Shown here: piece by piece, positions 38,228-48,725 of the stretch | How the letters are laid out: each line of letters starts with the position of its first letter | Numbering within the stretch: the stretch's first letter is position 1 | Source of the DNA: Bradyrhizobium sp. CCBAU 51627 | GTDB lineage: Bacteria; Pseudomonadota; Alphaproteobacteria; Rhizobiales; Xanthobacteraceae | DNA: 64,000 nt | Assembly: GCF_028128765.1 (NCBI RefSeq) | Contig: NZ_LBJG01000091.1 | Coordinates: 62,001 to 126,000 of the forward strand | Direction of reading: 5' to 3' | Notes under the pieces: generated by a model | The model's input: only the letters and a program-made list of their open reading frames with translations | Database searches by the model: none | What the model was told of the DNA's origin: nothing | Translations under genes and position numbers: made by a program

Positions 38228-39415
38228 TTAGAGCCCAAGCACCGCCTTGGCAATGATGTTGCGCTGGATTTCGTCGGAGCCGCCGTAGATTGAGACTTTG
38301 CGGTTGTTGAAGTAGCTCGGCGCTATCTGCGCGATCCAGTCCATCGCTTCATCCGGCGAATCGGGATGTTCGTTATAGGGCGCAGCGAGTGGCCCGATCA
38401 TCTCCATCAAGAGTTCAGTCGCGGTCTGCTGGCTTTGTGAGCCCTTAATCTTAAGCATGGAGGACGCAGGATTTGACTTGCCCTTACCGTGCTTGCCTTC
38501 GTCCGCGACAATGCGCAGTTGCGTGAGCTCGAGTGCCTTCAGCTCGATCTCGGAGATGGCGAGCTTCTCCCGGAACCTGGGATCCTCGATCATAGGCCGG
38601 CCGCCACTTTCGAAGTTTGCAGCCAGCTCCCTAATGTGCCGGATGCGCTCCTTGGAGACGCCAACCCGCGCAATGCCGGTGCGTTCGTTGCCGAGCAGAA
38701 ACTTTGCGTAGTCCCAGCCTTTGTTCTCCTCGCCGATTAGATTTTCGTAGGGCACCTCGACGTCATCGAAGAAGACCTCATTGACCTCATGTCCGCCATC
38801 GATGGTCTGAATCGGACGCACTGTCACACCCTTGGAATTCAAGCAGAACACGATGAAGGAAATGCCCATCTGCTTCTTAGCGCTAGAATCTGTGCGGCAG
38901 AGGCAGAAGATCATGTCGGCATGCTGCGCGAGCGTCGTCCAGGTCTTCTGGCCATTGATGATCCACTTGTCGCCCCTGCGTTCGGCCTTTGTCGTGAGCG
39001 AGGCGAGATCCGAGCCCGCGCCGGGTTCCGAAAAACCCTGGCACCACCAATCATCCACGTTTGCGATGCGCGGGAGGTAATATTGTTTTTGCGCCTCGTT
39101 ACCGAAGGTATAGATGACAGGGCCGACCATGCCGACGCCAAAGGCGAGCGGCGTCGGCGCCGGATACATCTGCAGCTCCTCCCTGAAGATGTAATGCTGA
39201 ACCGAACTCCAGCCTGTGCCGCCGTATTCCTTCGGCCAGGGACTAACGTTCCACCCCTTCTTGTTGAGGATGCGCCACCATGTCACCATCTCCTCCTTCG
39301 ACACATGGCGACCTTCGATCATCTTCCGCTGCACCTGCGGCGATACATTGTCGCGCAGAAACTGCCGCACTTGACGTCGGAAGGCTTGTTCTTCCTCGGT
39401 GAATACAAGATCCAT
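38228..39415 (-). CDS. pimC: Acyl-CoA dehydrogenase, PimC-like large subunit (copy 2)
   Basis: A 395-residue acyl-CoA dehydrogenase. The ATG at 39413-39415 follows GCAGGAGAA; the open frame begins five codons earlier. NVSPWPKEYGGTGWSSVQH, FSEPGAGSDLASLTTKAERRG, IINGQKTWTTLAQHADMIF and the end SGSDEIQ-like GGSDEIQRNIIAKAVLGL match the large subunit of pimeloyl-CoA dehydrogenase. It begins an operon with the PimD-like gene and probably catalyses alpha,beta-dehydrogenation of a medium-chain acyl- or dicarboxyl-CoA. The RpoN-type promoter lies 450 bases upstream, so the leader would be long. Expression under low oxygen in nodules is an inference. Confidence 0.9.
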   Translation of the reverse strand: MDLVFTEEEQAFRRQVRQFLRDNVSPQVQRKMIEGRHVSKEEMVTWWRILNKKGWNVSPWPKEYGGTGWSSVQHYIFREELQMYPAPTPLAFGVGMVGPVIYTFGNEAQKQYYLPRIANVDDWWCQGFSEPGAGSDLASLTTKAERRGDKWIINGQKTWTTLAQHADMIFCLCRTDSSAKKQMGISFIVFCLNSKGVTVRPIQTIDGGHEVNEVFFDDVEVPYENLIGEENKGWDYAKFLLGNERTGIARVGVSKERIRHIRELAANFESGGRPMIEDPRFREKLAISEIELKALELTQLRIVADEGKHGKGKSNPASSMLKIKGSQSQQTATELLMEMIGPLAAPYNEHPDSPDEAMDWIAQIAPSYFNNRKVSIYGGSDEIQRNIIAKAVLGL

Positions 39416-39866
39416 CGAATTCTCCTGCAACCGAATAGAGTGGGGCGCGCGTTAGGATGGCGCCGCCCTCTCCATGCATGCCAATTGGAAGGGGCCTCGA
39501 GGAGAGGTGGAGCTGAGCGCGACGTCGATCGAGAGGGCTGACGAGGGGCGAAGCATCCGCCTGTCACCAGCGCCCTTGTGTGGCGATACCAAAGATTCCT
39601 CCTTCCTCGCCCCTGCGAACCCGTTAGACAATGGTGCCCTATGTCCGCGCTCCAGTTCCCGTTGTTCAGTTTGTCGCAAAGTGATCACTAAAGGCGTCCT
39701 GCTTCCCGTCAGGCGAGCGTGAAAGATTGCTTAGCTATTCCCACATTCTATCTCCGCCAGGAATGGGCATCCTGAATTTCGGGAGCGACAACATCGCCGA
39801 TCATGTACTCCTAAATGCATTAGCCGCCCCTTCTCAGTGTTGCCGCCCTCTGCACGAACGTCTGTA

Positions 39867-39881
39867 GCAACGGTCGTGCCA
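39867..39881 (-). promoter_or_regulatory. RpoN (sigma-54) promoter of the pimCD-like operon
   Basis: The reverse strand reads TGGCACGACCGTTGCT, a full match to the -24/-12 consensus TGGCACG-N4-TTGCW, with the required GG-N10-GC spacing. It points at the gene starting at 39415. Confidence 0.75.
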
Positions 39882-39944
39882 GTTGAAATGATCTGTAATT
39901 AGCGAACAATCACCGGCGTAATGAACCGAACATACATCGTACGC

Positions 39945-39960
39945 TGTGCGAGATCGGACA
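39945..39960. promoter_or_regulatory. NifA upstream activator sequence TGT-N10-ACA
   Basis: TGT (39945-39947) and ACA (39958-39960) are exactly 10 bases apart. The site lies 64 bases upstream of the -24 box. Slightly closer to the promoter than most but acceptable for NifA; the two elements support each other. Confidence 0.65.
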
Positions 39961-40485
39961 AGCTTAACAGTCGACCGTCGTTTTCATAGCCGCGCGACCG
40001 GCTGCTCCAAATTTGCTAGCGTTCATTATCTCTCAGCTCGATGCAAATAGATGTCGGCTAACGCTCGCCTGCCGTCCCTAGTCCTGTGGGTGCGAACGCT
40101 CGAAATACAGAAGCCTCGGGTTTGTGCTAGCAAGACGCGCAGTTGCGGCGTTTTCGAAACGATGGCTCACGAGCGAAGAGATTCCAGTACGGCATCCGAC
40201 GCTCGCGCAGTCCTTGATGCTGCCATCGTCGACCTGCCAGCTCGTTCGACGAGTAGCGTACCGCAATAGCCGATCCTAAGCGGACCACCGACGTCATCAT
40301 CTCGCTCGACGGTTCTTCGATCAGCCGCAATGCTGATCTGGAACCGGGGATGATCGTGTACGTGAGCGAGGACGGGAGAAGCATCGCTTGCCGCTTGCCC
40401 GGATCATCAGATGCGTGGCAGGGGTCGTGAGAGAGTGACTAGCGCCCTGCCAATCAGCAATGCTGCGAACGCCCGCAGCGGCTGA

Positions 40486-41619
40486 TCACCGCCTAGAAAA
40501 TCGGGCCAACGCCTTGCGATCGATCTCGATGCCCAATCCCGGCCCGTTAGGCACGGGGACGATGCCACGAGTGTGCTCGATGGGCTCGGTGACAATCGCT
40601 TGCCGGAGCGGGTTTTCGGTTCGGTCGAACTCCAGCAACGGCGCCACTGGTACGGGCGACGACCGCGTGTGCGGCGGCAGAACGGCGAGCAGATGCAGCG
40701 ACGCCGCAATTGCAATCCCGGTGCCCCAAACATGCGGGTTATAACGGACGCCGAACACCTCTGCCATATCGGCGATCTTCTTGCATTCGGACAACCCGCC
40801 GGCCGCGCAAATGTCGGGCTGCGCGATATCAAGCGCGCGCGAGACGAACAGGTTGCGGAACCCGAAGCGGGTGAACTCACATTCTCCGCCTGCGATCGGG
40901 ATCGAGATTGCCGCCTTTACCGCGCAATAGCCGGCAAGATCCTCTGGCGGTACCGGCTCCTCAAACCAGCTGATATCGTATTTCTCGATCATGCGGCCCA
41001 AGCGGATCGCGGCGACGCTGTCAAAGGCGTGGTTCGCATCCACCATCAGCGACACAGTCGGCCCGATCGCCTCGCGCACGACGCGTGTCGCGACCACATC
41101 CTCCTCCACACCGAAGCCGACCTTGAGCTTCACCGCCGAGAATCCCTCCGCGACGTAGCGCGCTGCCTCCTCGGCCAGATACCGGGGCGGATCTTCAGCT
41201 TGGCGTCGCTGGAGGCCAGTTGCGTAGGCGACGATGTGAGTCCGCAGCGCGCCGCCGAGCAACTGATGCACCGGAACGCCAAAATGCTTGCCCTTGATGT
41301 CCCAGAGCGCGATATCGATACCGCTCAGGCCCTCTATCACGACACCCTTCTGGCCGTGATCGCGCAGGCGCGCATAGATCATTTGCCAGAGATACTCTGT
41401 GCGCAGCGGATCCCCGCCAATTAGCCATGGCGCGACACTCTCGACCACGGCGGCCGTTATCCACGCCGGTCCGTAGCATTCGCCCCACCCGACAACACCC
41501 TGGTCTGTCTCGATTTCGACCAGCATCGCTGTACGCGCATCGTACCAGCCACGCGCGGAGGCGAGAGGCTCCGATAGCGCGGCTTGAAGGACATGAGTGC
41601 GAACGTTCGTGATCTTCAT
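40486..41619 (-). CDS. Mandelate racemase / muconate lactonizing enzyme family protein (enolase superfamily)
   Basis: A 377-residue acid-sugar dehydratase-like enzyme. The N-terminal capping domain is followed by a TIM barrel whose catalytic residues are visible: Lys164 and Lys166 in AVKLKVGFG, metal ligands Asp194 (MVDANHAFD), Glu220 (SWFEEP) and Glu246 (AGGECE), and His296 in NPHVWGTGI. The KxK plus late His arrangement is that of the mandelate racemase subgroup, which abstracts the alpha proton of a carboxylate, usually to dehydrate sugar acids or racemise. It stands alone on the reverse strand with a weak ribosome site. The substrate cannot be named. Confidence 0.9.
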   Translation of the reverse strand: MKITNVRTHVLQAALSEPLASARGWYDARTAMLVEIETDQGVVGWGECYGPAWITAAVVESVAPWLIGGDPLRTEYLWQMIYARLRDHGQKGVVIEGLSGIDIALWDIKGKHFGVPVHQLLGGALRTHIVAYATGLQRRQAEDPPRYLAEEAARYVAEGFSAVKLKVGFGVEEDVVATRVVREAIGPTVSLMVDANHAFDSVAAIRLGRMIEKYDISWFEEPVPPEDLAGYCAVKAAISIPIAGGECEFTRFGFRNLFVSRALDIAQPDICAAGGLSECKKIADMAEVFGVRYNPHVWGTGIAIAASLHLLAVLPPHTRSSPVPVAPLLEFDRTENPLRQAIVTEPIEHTRGIVPVPNGPGLGIEIDRKALARFSRR

Positions 41620-42934
41620 CGGCTGTCTCTTGTTATAGTGCTGCTGTGTCCCTCACTCGGGGTAGTCACTTCTAAATAGGTAACGCGCGAGGCGGCATCT
41701 AAACGCATTAAGCTCTTGCTTAGGGAATATTCGCAGATAGGAAACGATGATCGGTGCATTGGAGTCATTCTGTCAGAAACGGGACAGAGATACCGGCCCT
41801 TCGTGCACGAAGAGCGCCGGTAGTCACGCCGTGGGGCAAATGGTTGTCGTCGAGGCAGCGGCCATGGGAGCCGCGCAGCACGGCCTCTCGCTGTGGATCC
41901 CCGGACAGCACAAGTCCTGGTCGCCTGGCTTGCGATCCGCTTTGAGGCGCGCGGTGCTCGTGGACACGATCATCGCCGAGGTAGCGAGTACTTCGCGCCT
42001 TGCGAGCCTCAGCCGATATCTCTGGCTTCATTGAGCGGCGTATCCGTGTTGCGCAACGACAGGTCCAACTGCCGTCGCTGCTGCAACGCCAAATTCGAAG
42101 ACATGGCAAAGAGCGATCGCATGCTACTCCTGCCACTATTTTGGGTATGCCTTCGAGGAGGTTGGACCGCGAAGGCTCATACTCTCGCAACTGCTTGCAA
42201 AAGGCCACGTCGCCGCTTTTCGTCGAGGCCTCTCCTCTAACGCTTGTCCGCCATCGTTGAGACGCGATCAAACTTATAAGTTGGAGACGCGGGGACCTTT
42301 GCTGACGTGGTCAGTACGATCGCTTGTCGTGTCTTTTGAGGAGGCGGCATGATCATATACCTGCAGAAAATCTGGGATGTGCAGCGGATCAAATAGGCTA
42401 TTCATGGGTGCACTCGAGTTGCGTCTTGCGACCTAGCGTAAGTCGCGACAGTATTACTATACACCGAGGATAAGGACTCTCGACACTACCTACTCTGGTG
42501 AGGACTCTAATCGATAGAACGACTATTGCTATTCTGGCGCGGACCGCGGCGCATGAGATCCAGCTGAGGTTCAACGAACTAAATTGAAGACCTGCGATGT
42601 TCGAGCCGTATAGGCCAGCTTCCGCTTGGCAGCGCCATCGCGGCCGAACGTCATCAAATGTCTTGAGAGCTGCATTGTATGCATGACGGCCGCGGCCGCC
42701 GGTGAGACCACCATGCCACCAGATGCCTATGCTTGAAGAGATGCGAAATCGATGTCCTCACTCCTCACCGGAAACAAAGTTGCGCTCGCTGTCAGACTGT
42801 CGACATAGGCTTCAACCTGACACAGCCGAACACCGCGAAGCATCTGGAAGAGGTTTTCCCCCTCCTGCCGGAGGATTGAGGACACAGGGCTCTTCGAAAA
42901 CTTGCATCACGTTTATACGCACATGCCAGAACGG
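41620..42934. other. 1.3-kb gene-poor region
   Basis: No supported gene. A reverse open frame of 168 codons at 41765-42271 is Arg/Ser-rich and unrecognised; the mirror frames look no better. It must contain the promoter of the enolase-superfamily gene. Probably decayed island DNA. Confidence 0.4.
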
Positions 42935-43783
42935 TCAGCGTCTCTCGCGCACCGAACCTTCCTGGACGACAGAGGCGACCAGCGTGCCGTCAGGCTTGAA
43001 GATTAAGCCGCGCACGAGACCGCGTCCGCCTTGCGCGCTCGGCGACTCTTTGGCGTAAAGTAGCCACTCGTCGGCCCGAAAGGGACGGTGGAACCACATT
43101 GCGTGGTCGAGACTTGCAATCATCATCCGCCTGTCGAACAGTGGGTGCTCATAGCGCGCCGTCACCGCATCGAGCAGTGAATAATCGGAGACATAGGCCA
43201 GCGCGCACATATGAAGCGCTGGATCGTCGCGCAACCTCCCTGCGGCCTTGATCCAGATATGAACGCGACCGTCATCAATTTTCTGCCCCACATAACGACC
43301 TATCTCGACCGGGCGTAACTCTATCGCGTAATAGCGCCGGATGAATTCCGTCGTTTCACAATACGGCGGCTGCTTAGGCAATTCCTCCTCCAGGAGCTTT
43401 TCCGGCAGCGGCACGCGGGGCATCTGGTCCTGGTGGTCAAAGGCGCTCTCCTCGCCGGCATGGAACGACACCGTCATGGAGAAGATTGCATTGCCATGCT
43501 GGATTGCGGTGACGCGGCGCGTCGAATAGCTCTTGCCCTCACGCACCCGTTCGACCTGGTAAATGATCGGCACCTGGGGGTCGCCGGGCCGGATGAAATG
43601 GCCGTGCAGCGAGTTCGGTAGCCGACCTTCGACCGTACGGCATGCCCCGACCATCGCTTGCCCGATTACCTGGCCGCCAAACACCCGTTGAGCGTTCGTG
43701 TTCGGACTCTTGCCACAAAATAGGTTCGTTTCGATCTGTTCCACGTCGAAGATTGCGAGCAAGTCGATTAGGCTTTGGGACAT
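42935..43783 (-). CDS. tesB: Acyl-CoA thioesterase II (TesB-like)
   Basis: A 282-residue double hot-dog thioesterase, which hydrolyses medium- and long-chain acyl-CoA to free acid and CoA. NAQRVFGGQVIGQAMVGACRTV and LHGHFIRPGDPQVPIIYQVERVREGKSY are the N-terminal family blocks (given separately). The catalytic triad positions are visible as Asp in SLDHAMWFHRPF, Ser in AKESPSAQGGRG and Gln in ASVVQEG. I chose the ATG at 43781-43783; the frame begins 13 codons earlier. The ribosome site is weak. An RpoN-type promoter lies 225 bases upstream on the same strand, which suggests co-regulation with the pimCD-like operon nearby. Confidence 0.9.
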   Translation of the reverse strand: MSQSLIDLLAIFDVEQIETNLFCGKSPNTNAQRVFGGQVIGQAMVGACRTVEGRLPNSLHGHFIRPGDPQVPIIYQVERVREGKSYSTRRVTAIQHGNAIFSMTVSFHAGEESAFDHQDQMPRVPLPEKLLEEELPKQPPYCETTEFIRRYYAIELRPVEIGRYVGQKIDDGRVHIWIKAAGRLRDDPALHMCALAYVSDYSLLDAVTARYEHPLFDRRMMIASLDHAMWFHRPFRADEWLLYAKESPSAQGGRGLVRGLIFKPDGTLVASVVQEGSVRERR

Positions 43784-44860
43784 TGACGTAATTTCTGTTT
43801 CTTCGGCGCCATTTCCGGGCATGGCACAGCCACGAACCTAAAAATTTCGAGGCTTCGGGGCGTTTCTTCGAATCGCTTGCTGCAATGGCAATGCGTGGAA
43901 CGGCACGCGACAGTGCTGTTGTCTATGGCATCGATATGAATAAATCGAGCCCTTCGCATGAACTCCTGGACGTGGGCATTTCGCAACGATCCTCTATGGT
44001 CGCTGCAGCAATCGGTGTGCCAAAAGAGCTGTGCATGCTGAGATGCAATCCATCTACTCGTGTCGCGCCCGACGAGACATTTTACCCTGGCGGCGCGCTC
44101 CAAACACAGAGAGTTGAAACCGGACACGGCTGAGCACGATAACGACGCGCGAAGGAAAACCGCCGCCTCTCGTACCCAGCGTTTGGCGATGCCCCTCGTC
44201 CGCGCTGTCATAAGCAGAAATAGACCGATAGCGGCCGCTAATTTCGTATGCGCCTTCTGCCCCCTGTGTCTCTGAGGCATGCCGGGGGCAGCTTTGAGGT
44301 CGATCGTTGCAATGGATCGCCTCCCGTGCGGCTCCTGCCCTGGCCGACCTGCGGCCCATCTGATGAGCGCTATAGCCTGTTCATCCTCCGCACCAAGGGT
44401 TCGCGCTAGCTGGCCAGCCCCCCGGTTTGCATCTGGCAACGGCTGCGCCACGTGGCCAGCAAGGCCAGTGTGGGGACAACACGCTACACGCTAGCTCTAT
44501 CTTCAATGGCCGGCACGGCTGACTCCTAGCGACGCTCCCCCTTTAGTCCGGTCTCAAGCAGTACACTCGCAGCACGCGCGCCGTAGGTAGTAGATAGCCG
44601 CTCACATCTCAGTTTCCGCGGCCTGATAGGCCTCAAAGCGCGGCTGGGATCGTTCAGATGCATCACCAGGCAGCAGTCAGATTTTGCGTCCGCCGTGCCC
44701 TTTCCGGGATCGTGCTTGGAGCAAAACAACACTGGCGCCCCAAGCGCCGCCACGCCATACCGGCGGGGTCGATTCCTCCGGCGTCGGAAGGCCACACGGG
44801 TGCCCAGCCAATTCCATGGCATCTACACCTCGAGAGCTCAGCTCGGCAGCGTCTGCCGAT
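43784..44860. other. Upstream region of tesB; otherwise no supported gene
   Basis: Contains the RpoN-type promoter at 44008-44022. An interrupted dyad TGTC/GACA lies near 44077-44095 (TGT-N13-ACA), not the NifA spacing. Reading frames across 44100-44860 are not protein-like. Confidence 0.4.
44008..44022 (-). promoter_or_regulatory. RpoN (sigma-54) promoter-like element of tesB
   Basis: The reverse strand reads TGGCACACCGATTGCT: TGGCAC, 5 bases, TTGC, with GG-N10-GC spacing and only the G after TGGCAC missing from the full consensus. It faces the thioesterase start 225 bases away. I found no exact TGT-N10-ACA upstream. Confidence 0.55.
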
Positions 44861-45180
44861 TCTGGGGAGGGTAACTTGGCGCTCGCGAACATGAGCTTCG
44901 AACGAAATCGAATTGCCGTCCTTCCAGGGATTGACCGTAATGATCTCAGCAGGAGACACCGGGGCAGAAAAGCGACCGCGATGACGATGAAAGGCAGAGA
45001 AATCGTAGTCGGCATAGGTCTGCAACACCGCCCTGCACGTCAGCCCATACGTGCATATGCCATGGAGAATTAGCTTGATAAAGCTGGCTCGGCCGGCGGA
45101 TTCCGGATGCTCCTCGACACATCTGGCCGGCGACGGCAATGAGCTGCTGTTAGGCCTGGAACTTCGTGCACACGCTTTCG
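44860..45180 (-). pseudogene. MaoC-type enoyl-CoA hydratase remnant
   Basis: Within a long reverse frame, the stretch ILHGICTYGLTCRAVLQTY, then YADYDFSAFHRHRGRFSAPV and WKDGNSISFEAHVRERQ, matches the C-terminal hot-dog half of the dead hydratase at 6598-7451. The preceding EEHPESAGRASF segment is a worn form of HSDPEFARRAGF. The catalytic Asp/His region and the N-terminal half are lost or in other frames. Ends are approximate. Confidence 0.7.
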
Positions 45181-45730
45181 TGCGATGCGCCAAACGGCTT
45201 GGAAAACCACGACGTTTCTTGCGGGCCTGCCCCGCGAGGGATCGAATGCCGTTCTGCGCGCGACGGGCTGACGTCAAGTATTTCTTTGCCGATGGCGAGC
45301 ATATTCTCGTTCCCATGCTGCGCAATGGTAATCCTCGACAATTGTCGAAACATAAGAACGAAGAGGCGGCGCGCCTCGTCGCCGCCGACGCGCGCCTCCT
45401 GTTCTTGACGCCATAGGCCGATCTCAATCCACCAAAATGGCCTTGCTGAAACTCAAGGGATATTGCGGCAGGCCCTAAACGCCAACGCCGTTTGGGATCT
45501 CAACGGCCGCGTCACTTCTGACGAATGCGCCAACTAGCCGCTGATACAGTCCCTATCTGGCCGCACCTTGCCGTTGAGCTTGCGTGGAAGCAGGAACGTC
45601 ACTCGGACCAATCATCTGGATAGCGCCAGCCCAAAGATAGTTGTACTCAAGTTGACGCACCATGCAGCCGTGACCTGAAGGCCTCCGATGGTCGGATTTC
45701 GATGCACCGCTTAGGTCAGGAACTGACCGG
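45181..45730. other. Intergenic stretch, no supported gene
   Basis: About 550 bases; the reading frames do not look like proteins apart from possible worn MaoC sequence at the left end. Confidence 0.4.
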
Positions 45731-47524
45731 CTAACTCATCGCCGAGGCCCTACCGCTGGCCTGCCGTTCGAACAGCCATCGATAGATGCCGCCGGCCCGA
45801 GCCAGGGAGTCGTGGGTGCCCTGCTCGACGATCTCACCGCGATCGAACACCAAAATGCGATCGAGGTTGCGTACCGCCGAGAGCCGGTGCGCGATCACGA
45901 TCGAAGTGCGCCCCCTCATTAATCGCTCCATCGCCTGCTGAATCAGCGCCTCCGATTCCGAATCGAGGCTCGAGGTCGCCTCGTCCAGAATCAATATCGG
46001 CGCGTCAGCGAGGAACGCCCGGGCCAGCGCGACCCGCTGCCGCTCACCACCCGACAGCTTTACACCGCGCTCGCCGACCAGCGTACCATAACCCTTCGGC
46101 AGCCGCAGTATGAAGTCGTGCGCATTGGCGAGCCGCGCGGCCTGCTCGATCGCCGTCACGTTGGCCCCGGGCCGGCCGTAGGCGATATTCTCCGCCAGCG
46201 AGCGGTGGAACAGGATCGGCTCCTGCTGCACGATCGCGATCTGACTGCGCAGCGATTGCTGTGTCGCTTTGGCAATATCTTGACCGTCAATCAGGATCCT
46301 CCCGCCCGAGAGATCATAGAGCCGCTGCACCAACTTGACAAACGTGGTCTTGCCCGAGCCAGATCGGCCGACCAGCCCAACGCGTTCGCCGGCGCGGATG
46401 TCGATCGACAAGCCGTCGTAAAGCGGCGCGCGGTCCTCCCCGTAGTGAAAGGTCACGTCCTCGAATGTTATCCTTCCGCCCTGGATATCGATCGGCCTGG
46501 CGCCCGGACTATCGTTGATGTCGATCGGCTCACCGCTAATCGTAACAAGCTCCACCATGTCGTTTACCGAACGCTGCAGATTGTTGATGTGCATGCCGAC
46601 CTCACGCAAATAGGCGTGAATGACGTAATAGCTCGTCAGCACATAGGTGACGTCGCCCGGTGAAGCGCGCCCCGCTATCCAGAGCAGGATAGCGCCGCCG
46701 ATTACCGAACCGCGCAAGCCCAGGATCATCAAGTATTGCAACAAACCGCTTGCGTTGCCACGCAGCCACGTGCGCGATACCCGTGCCTGCCACCGGTTTA
46801 TGACACTGTCGAGCCGCGCATCCTCGCGCGCCTCCGCACCGAATGATTTCACCACGGCATTGCAGGTGAGCGCATCCGCCAGCGTGGCGCCGATCTTGGT
46901 ATCCCAAGCATTAGATATTCGTGCACTTGGCGCGATATAGCTGGTCGTCATCGCTATCGTGATCGCCACATAGACTACCGCGCCGACCGCGATCGCGCCG
47001 CCGAACGCTGGCCAGTGCAGGCCCAGCAGGATCATCGCCCCCACAAGCACGGCGAGCGAAGGCGACAATGCCATCAGAACGGTATTATTGAGCAGGTCGA
47101 GCGCCCACATGCCACGCGTAATCTTGCGCACGGTCGAGCCGGCGAAGGAATTGGCGTGCCAATCGGTCGAGGAGCGCTGCACCCGCATGAAGGCTTCGCG
47201 CACCACATCGGACATCGTCGTGAGCGTGAATGGTACAATCGCCTGCAGGCCAGTAACTCGCAGGATGAGCGAGACGAGCCCCAGCGCGACGATGCCGCCG
47301 AACGCAAGAAGCGCCGTATGCCGTGCGGCCAGATCGTACGGACCCGCCGTTAATGCATCGACTAAATGGCCCGAATAGACTGGCATGAACAGGTCGGCGA
47401 CGGATGCACCTAAGAAGCTGGCGATGACGATCGTGAGGCGGACAGGCTGCTTCAGCCAGCGCTGGAACACGAACGGGATCACCTCGCGGAAAGCGGCGGG
47501 TCGTTTGCCATCGGAAACGATCAT
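45731..47524 (-). CDS. ABC transporter, fused permease and ATPase (exporter type)
   Basis: A protein of about 597 residues. The N-terminal half (about 20-310) has six membrane segments of the ABC type 1 exporter fold, starting near VRLTIVIASFLGASVADLF. The ATPase half has Walker A GRSGSGKTTFVKLVQRL, Q-loop AIVQQEPILFHRSLAENIAYG, signature KLSGGERQRVALARAFL, Walker B ILILDEATSSLDSES and switch His in IAHRLSAV. It works as a homodimer or paired half-transporter; lipid, peptide or drug export is typical. I prefer the ATG at 47522-47524 over the upstream GTG at 47542. It is monocistronic as far as can be seen. The substrate is unknown. Confidence 0.92.
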   Translation of the reverse strand: MIVSDGKRPAAFREVIPFVFQRWLKQPVRLTIVIASFLGASVADLFMPVYSGHLVDALTAGPYDLAARHTALLAFGGIVALGLVSLILRVTGLQAIVPFTLTTMSDVVREAFMRVQRSSTDWHANSFAGSTVRKITRGMWALDLLNNTVLMALSPSLAVLVGAMILLGLHWPAFGGAIAVGAVVYVAITIAMTTSYIAPSARISNAWDTKIGATLADALTCNAVVKSFGAEAREDARLDSVINRWQARVSRTWLRGNASGLLQYLMILGLRGSVIGGAILLWIAGRASPGDVTYVLTSYYVIHAYLREVGMHINNLQRSVNDMVELVTISGEPIDINDSPGARPIDIQGGRITFEDVTFHYGEDRAPLYDGLSIDIRAGERVGLVGRSGSGKTTFVKLVQRLYDLSGGRILIDGQDIAKATQQSLRSQIAIVQQEPILFHRSLAENIAYGRPGANVTAIEQAARLANAHDFILRLPKGYGTLVGERGVKLSGGERQRVALARAFLADAPILILDEATSSLDSESEALIQQAMERLMRGRTSIVIAHRLSAVRNLDRILVFDRGEIVEQGTHDSLARAGGIYRWLFERQASGRASAMS

Positions 47525-48725
47525 GGCGCAATCCGGCCGCACTCACAGCGCGGGCCGCCTCCGTCTAAATTGACGCATGGCAGCACAAGGCACGACAGGA
47601 GTGTCATTGGAAACGGTGCGTCGTTGGTGCTTCGGGAGAGCGGCACGTCGGTCCCGATCAACGTAGGCGTCAACGGCCCGACCGAAAATCCTGAAAGAAC
47701 AGCTGAACTAAGCGCGCGATCGTTGAATAAGACATCATCACAAAAATCCTCGCCGGGTCGAGGGACGCCGCCGCGGCGGGCTCGTTTATAGCCGATCTGA
47801 TCATCTTGCAAAAACACAGGGCTATCGATGATGTTGCGGTAGATTGACGGACCGTAATCACTGAAGGATTTGCGGTCATCGTCGCCGCCGAAGAGCACGC
47901 CAATAGATTCTCCGGTCCAGCTCCACAGCCCCTGCAGGATCTTCACTGCGGGCCCGAGATCCGCTGAATTGGCAGCATTGCTTGCAACGAGCGAAACCGT
48001 CGTGGAACGCCAAAGATGAGCTTCAGATCGCATCATAAACTTTCATAACGTGCGCATTCCCGATTGCACACACGTACTTCGATGAACCAAGTGCGACATC
48101 CCGCTCCAGGCTTGTCGCGTCAGCGCACGCATACGACGCCTCGTCTTGCGGCCGCAGGATTTGGGGAGCCCGAAAGCGATTCGCATCGCTTTCCTCCACG
48201 ACGTGGAGTTCGAAAACTGTTTGGTGACGTCAAGATAAGCCGCGAGTTTCCTTTCAGATAGAAGGCGTTGTGCACGCGCCGATTAATTCTAGAGGCAACA
48301 GATTCGCTCGGTCTGGCCATTGCATCGTCTCTTGCTCCAGCATCCATGCAACAGCCGAACTAGCGTTGTCGGTATGCCGGCCGCAGCGAACGACACTTGC
48401 GTCCAATAGTTCGATTATCCACGAGTCGGACACCGTCAAAAAAAACACTGCCGTTTTGCGCCGCTATCGCTGCCTTTGAGTAGCAACAACCGTGCCAACA
48501 CCTTGCAAACGTGTGAAGCTATTGTTTGGGATTAGAAAAGCCGTAGATCGGCAGGTGACGTTTGGTTGTTTTAAACGCAACGGCGGTCATCCCCTCGTCA
48601 GAAACCGAACAGGAGGAGCCGCCGTTTGCGCCAAGAAAAACGCCTTGCGGCCAGCGTCGTGCACGGCTTGAGCTGACCCTAGCTGCAGACACAATTGAAG
48701 CAAGGCGCGCATTAGATTCCACGAG
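47525..48725. other. 1.2-kb region without a supported gene
   Basis: A reverse open frame of 171 codons (47521-48036) contains a readable stretch (SFSDYGPSIYRNIIDSPVFL) but no recognised family, and its 3' end overlaps the ABC gene start. A perfect 9-base hairpin GAAAGCGAT/ATCGCTTTC with a 4-base loop lies at 48172-48193. Otherwise nothing. Confidence 0.35.

Larger units (their letters stand above)
39416..40485. other. Long regulatory/intergenic region with a vestigial reading frame
   Basis: About 1.07 kb. Its left half holds the leader and RpoN/NifA promoter of the pimCD-like operon. Near 40285-40430 a forward frame reads DVIISLDGSSIS and EPGMIVYVSEDGRSIACRLP before a stop at 40430, which looks like the end of a lost gene (family not recognised). 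A small reverse frame at 39452-39688 could be a leader peptide but is unsupported. Confidence 0.45.

Noticed and set aside
37053..38231. Forward open frame of 392 codons
   Set aside because: Shadow of the PimD-like gene; rich in His/Arg with no domain.
43768..44451. Reverse open frame of 227 codons upstream of tesB
   Set aside because: Arg/Ser/Ala-rich, no family features, and it contains the RpoN-type promoter.
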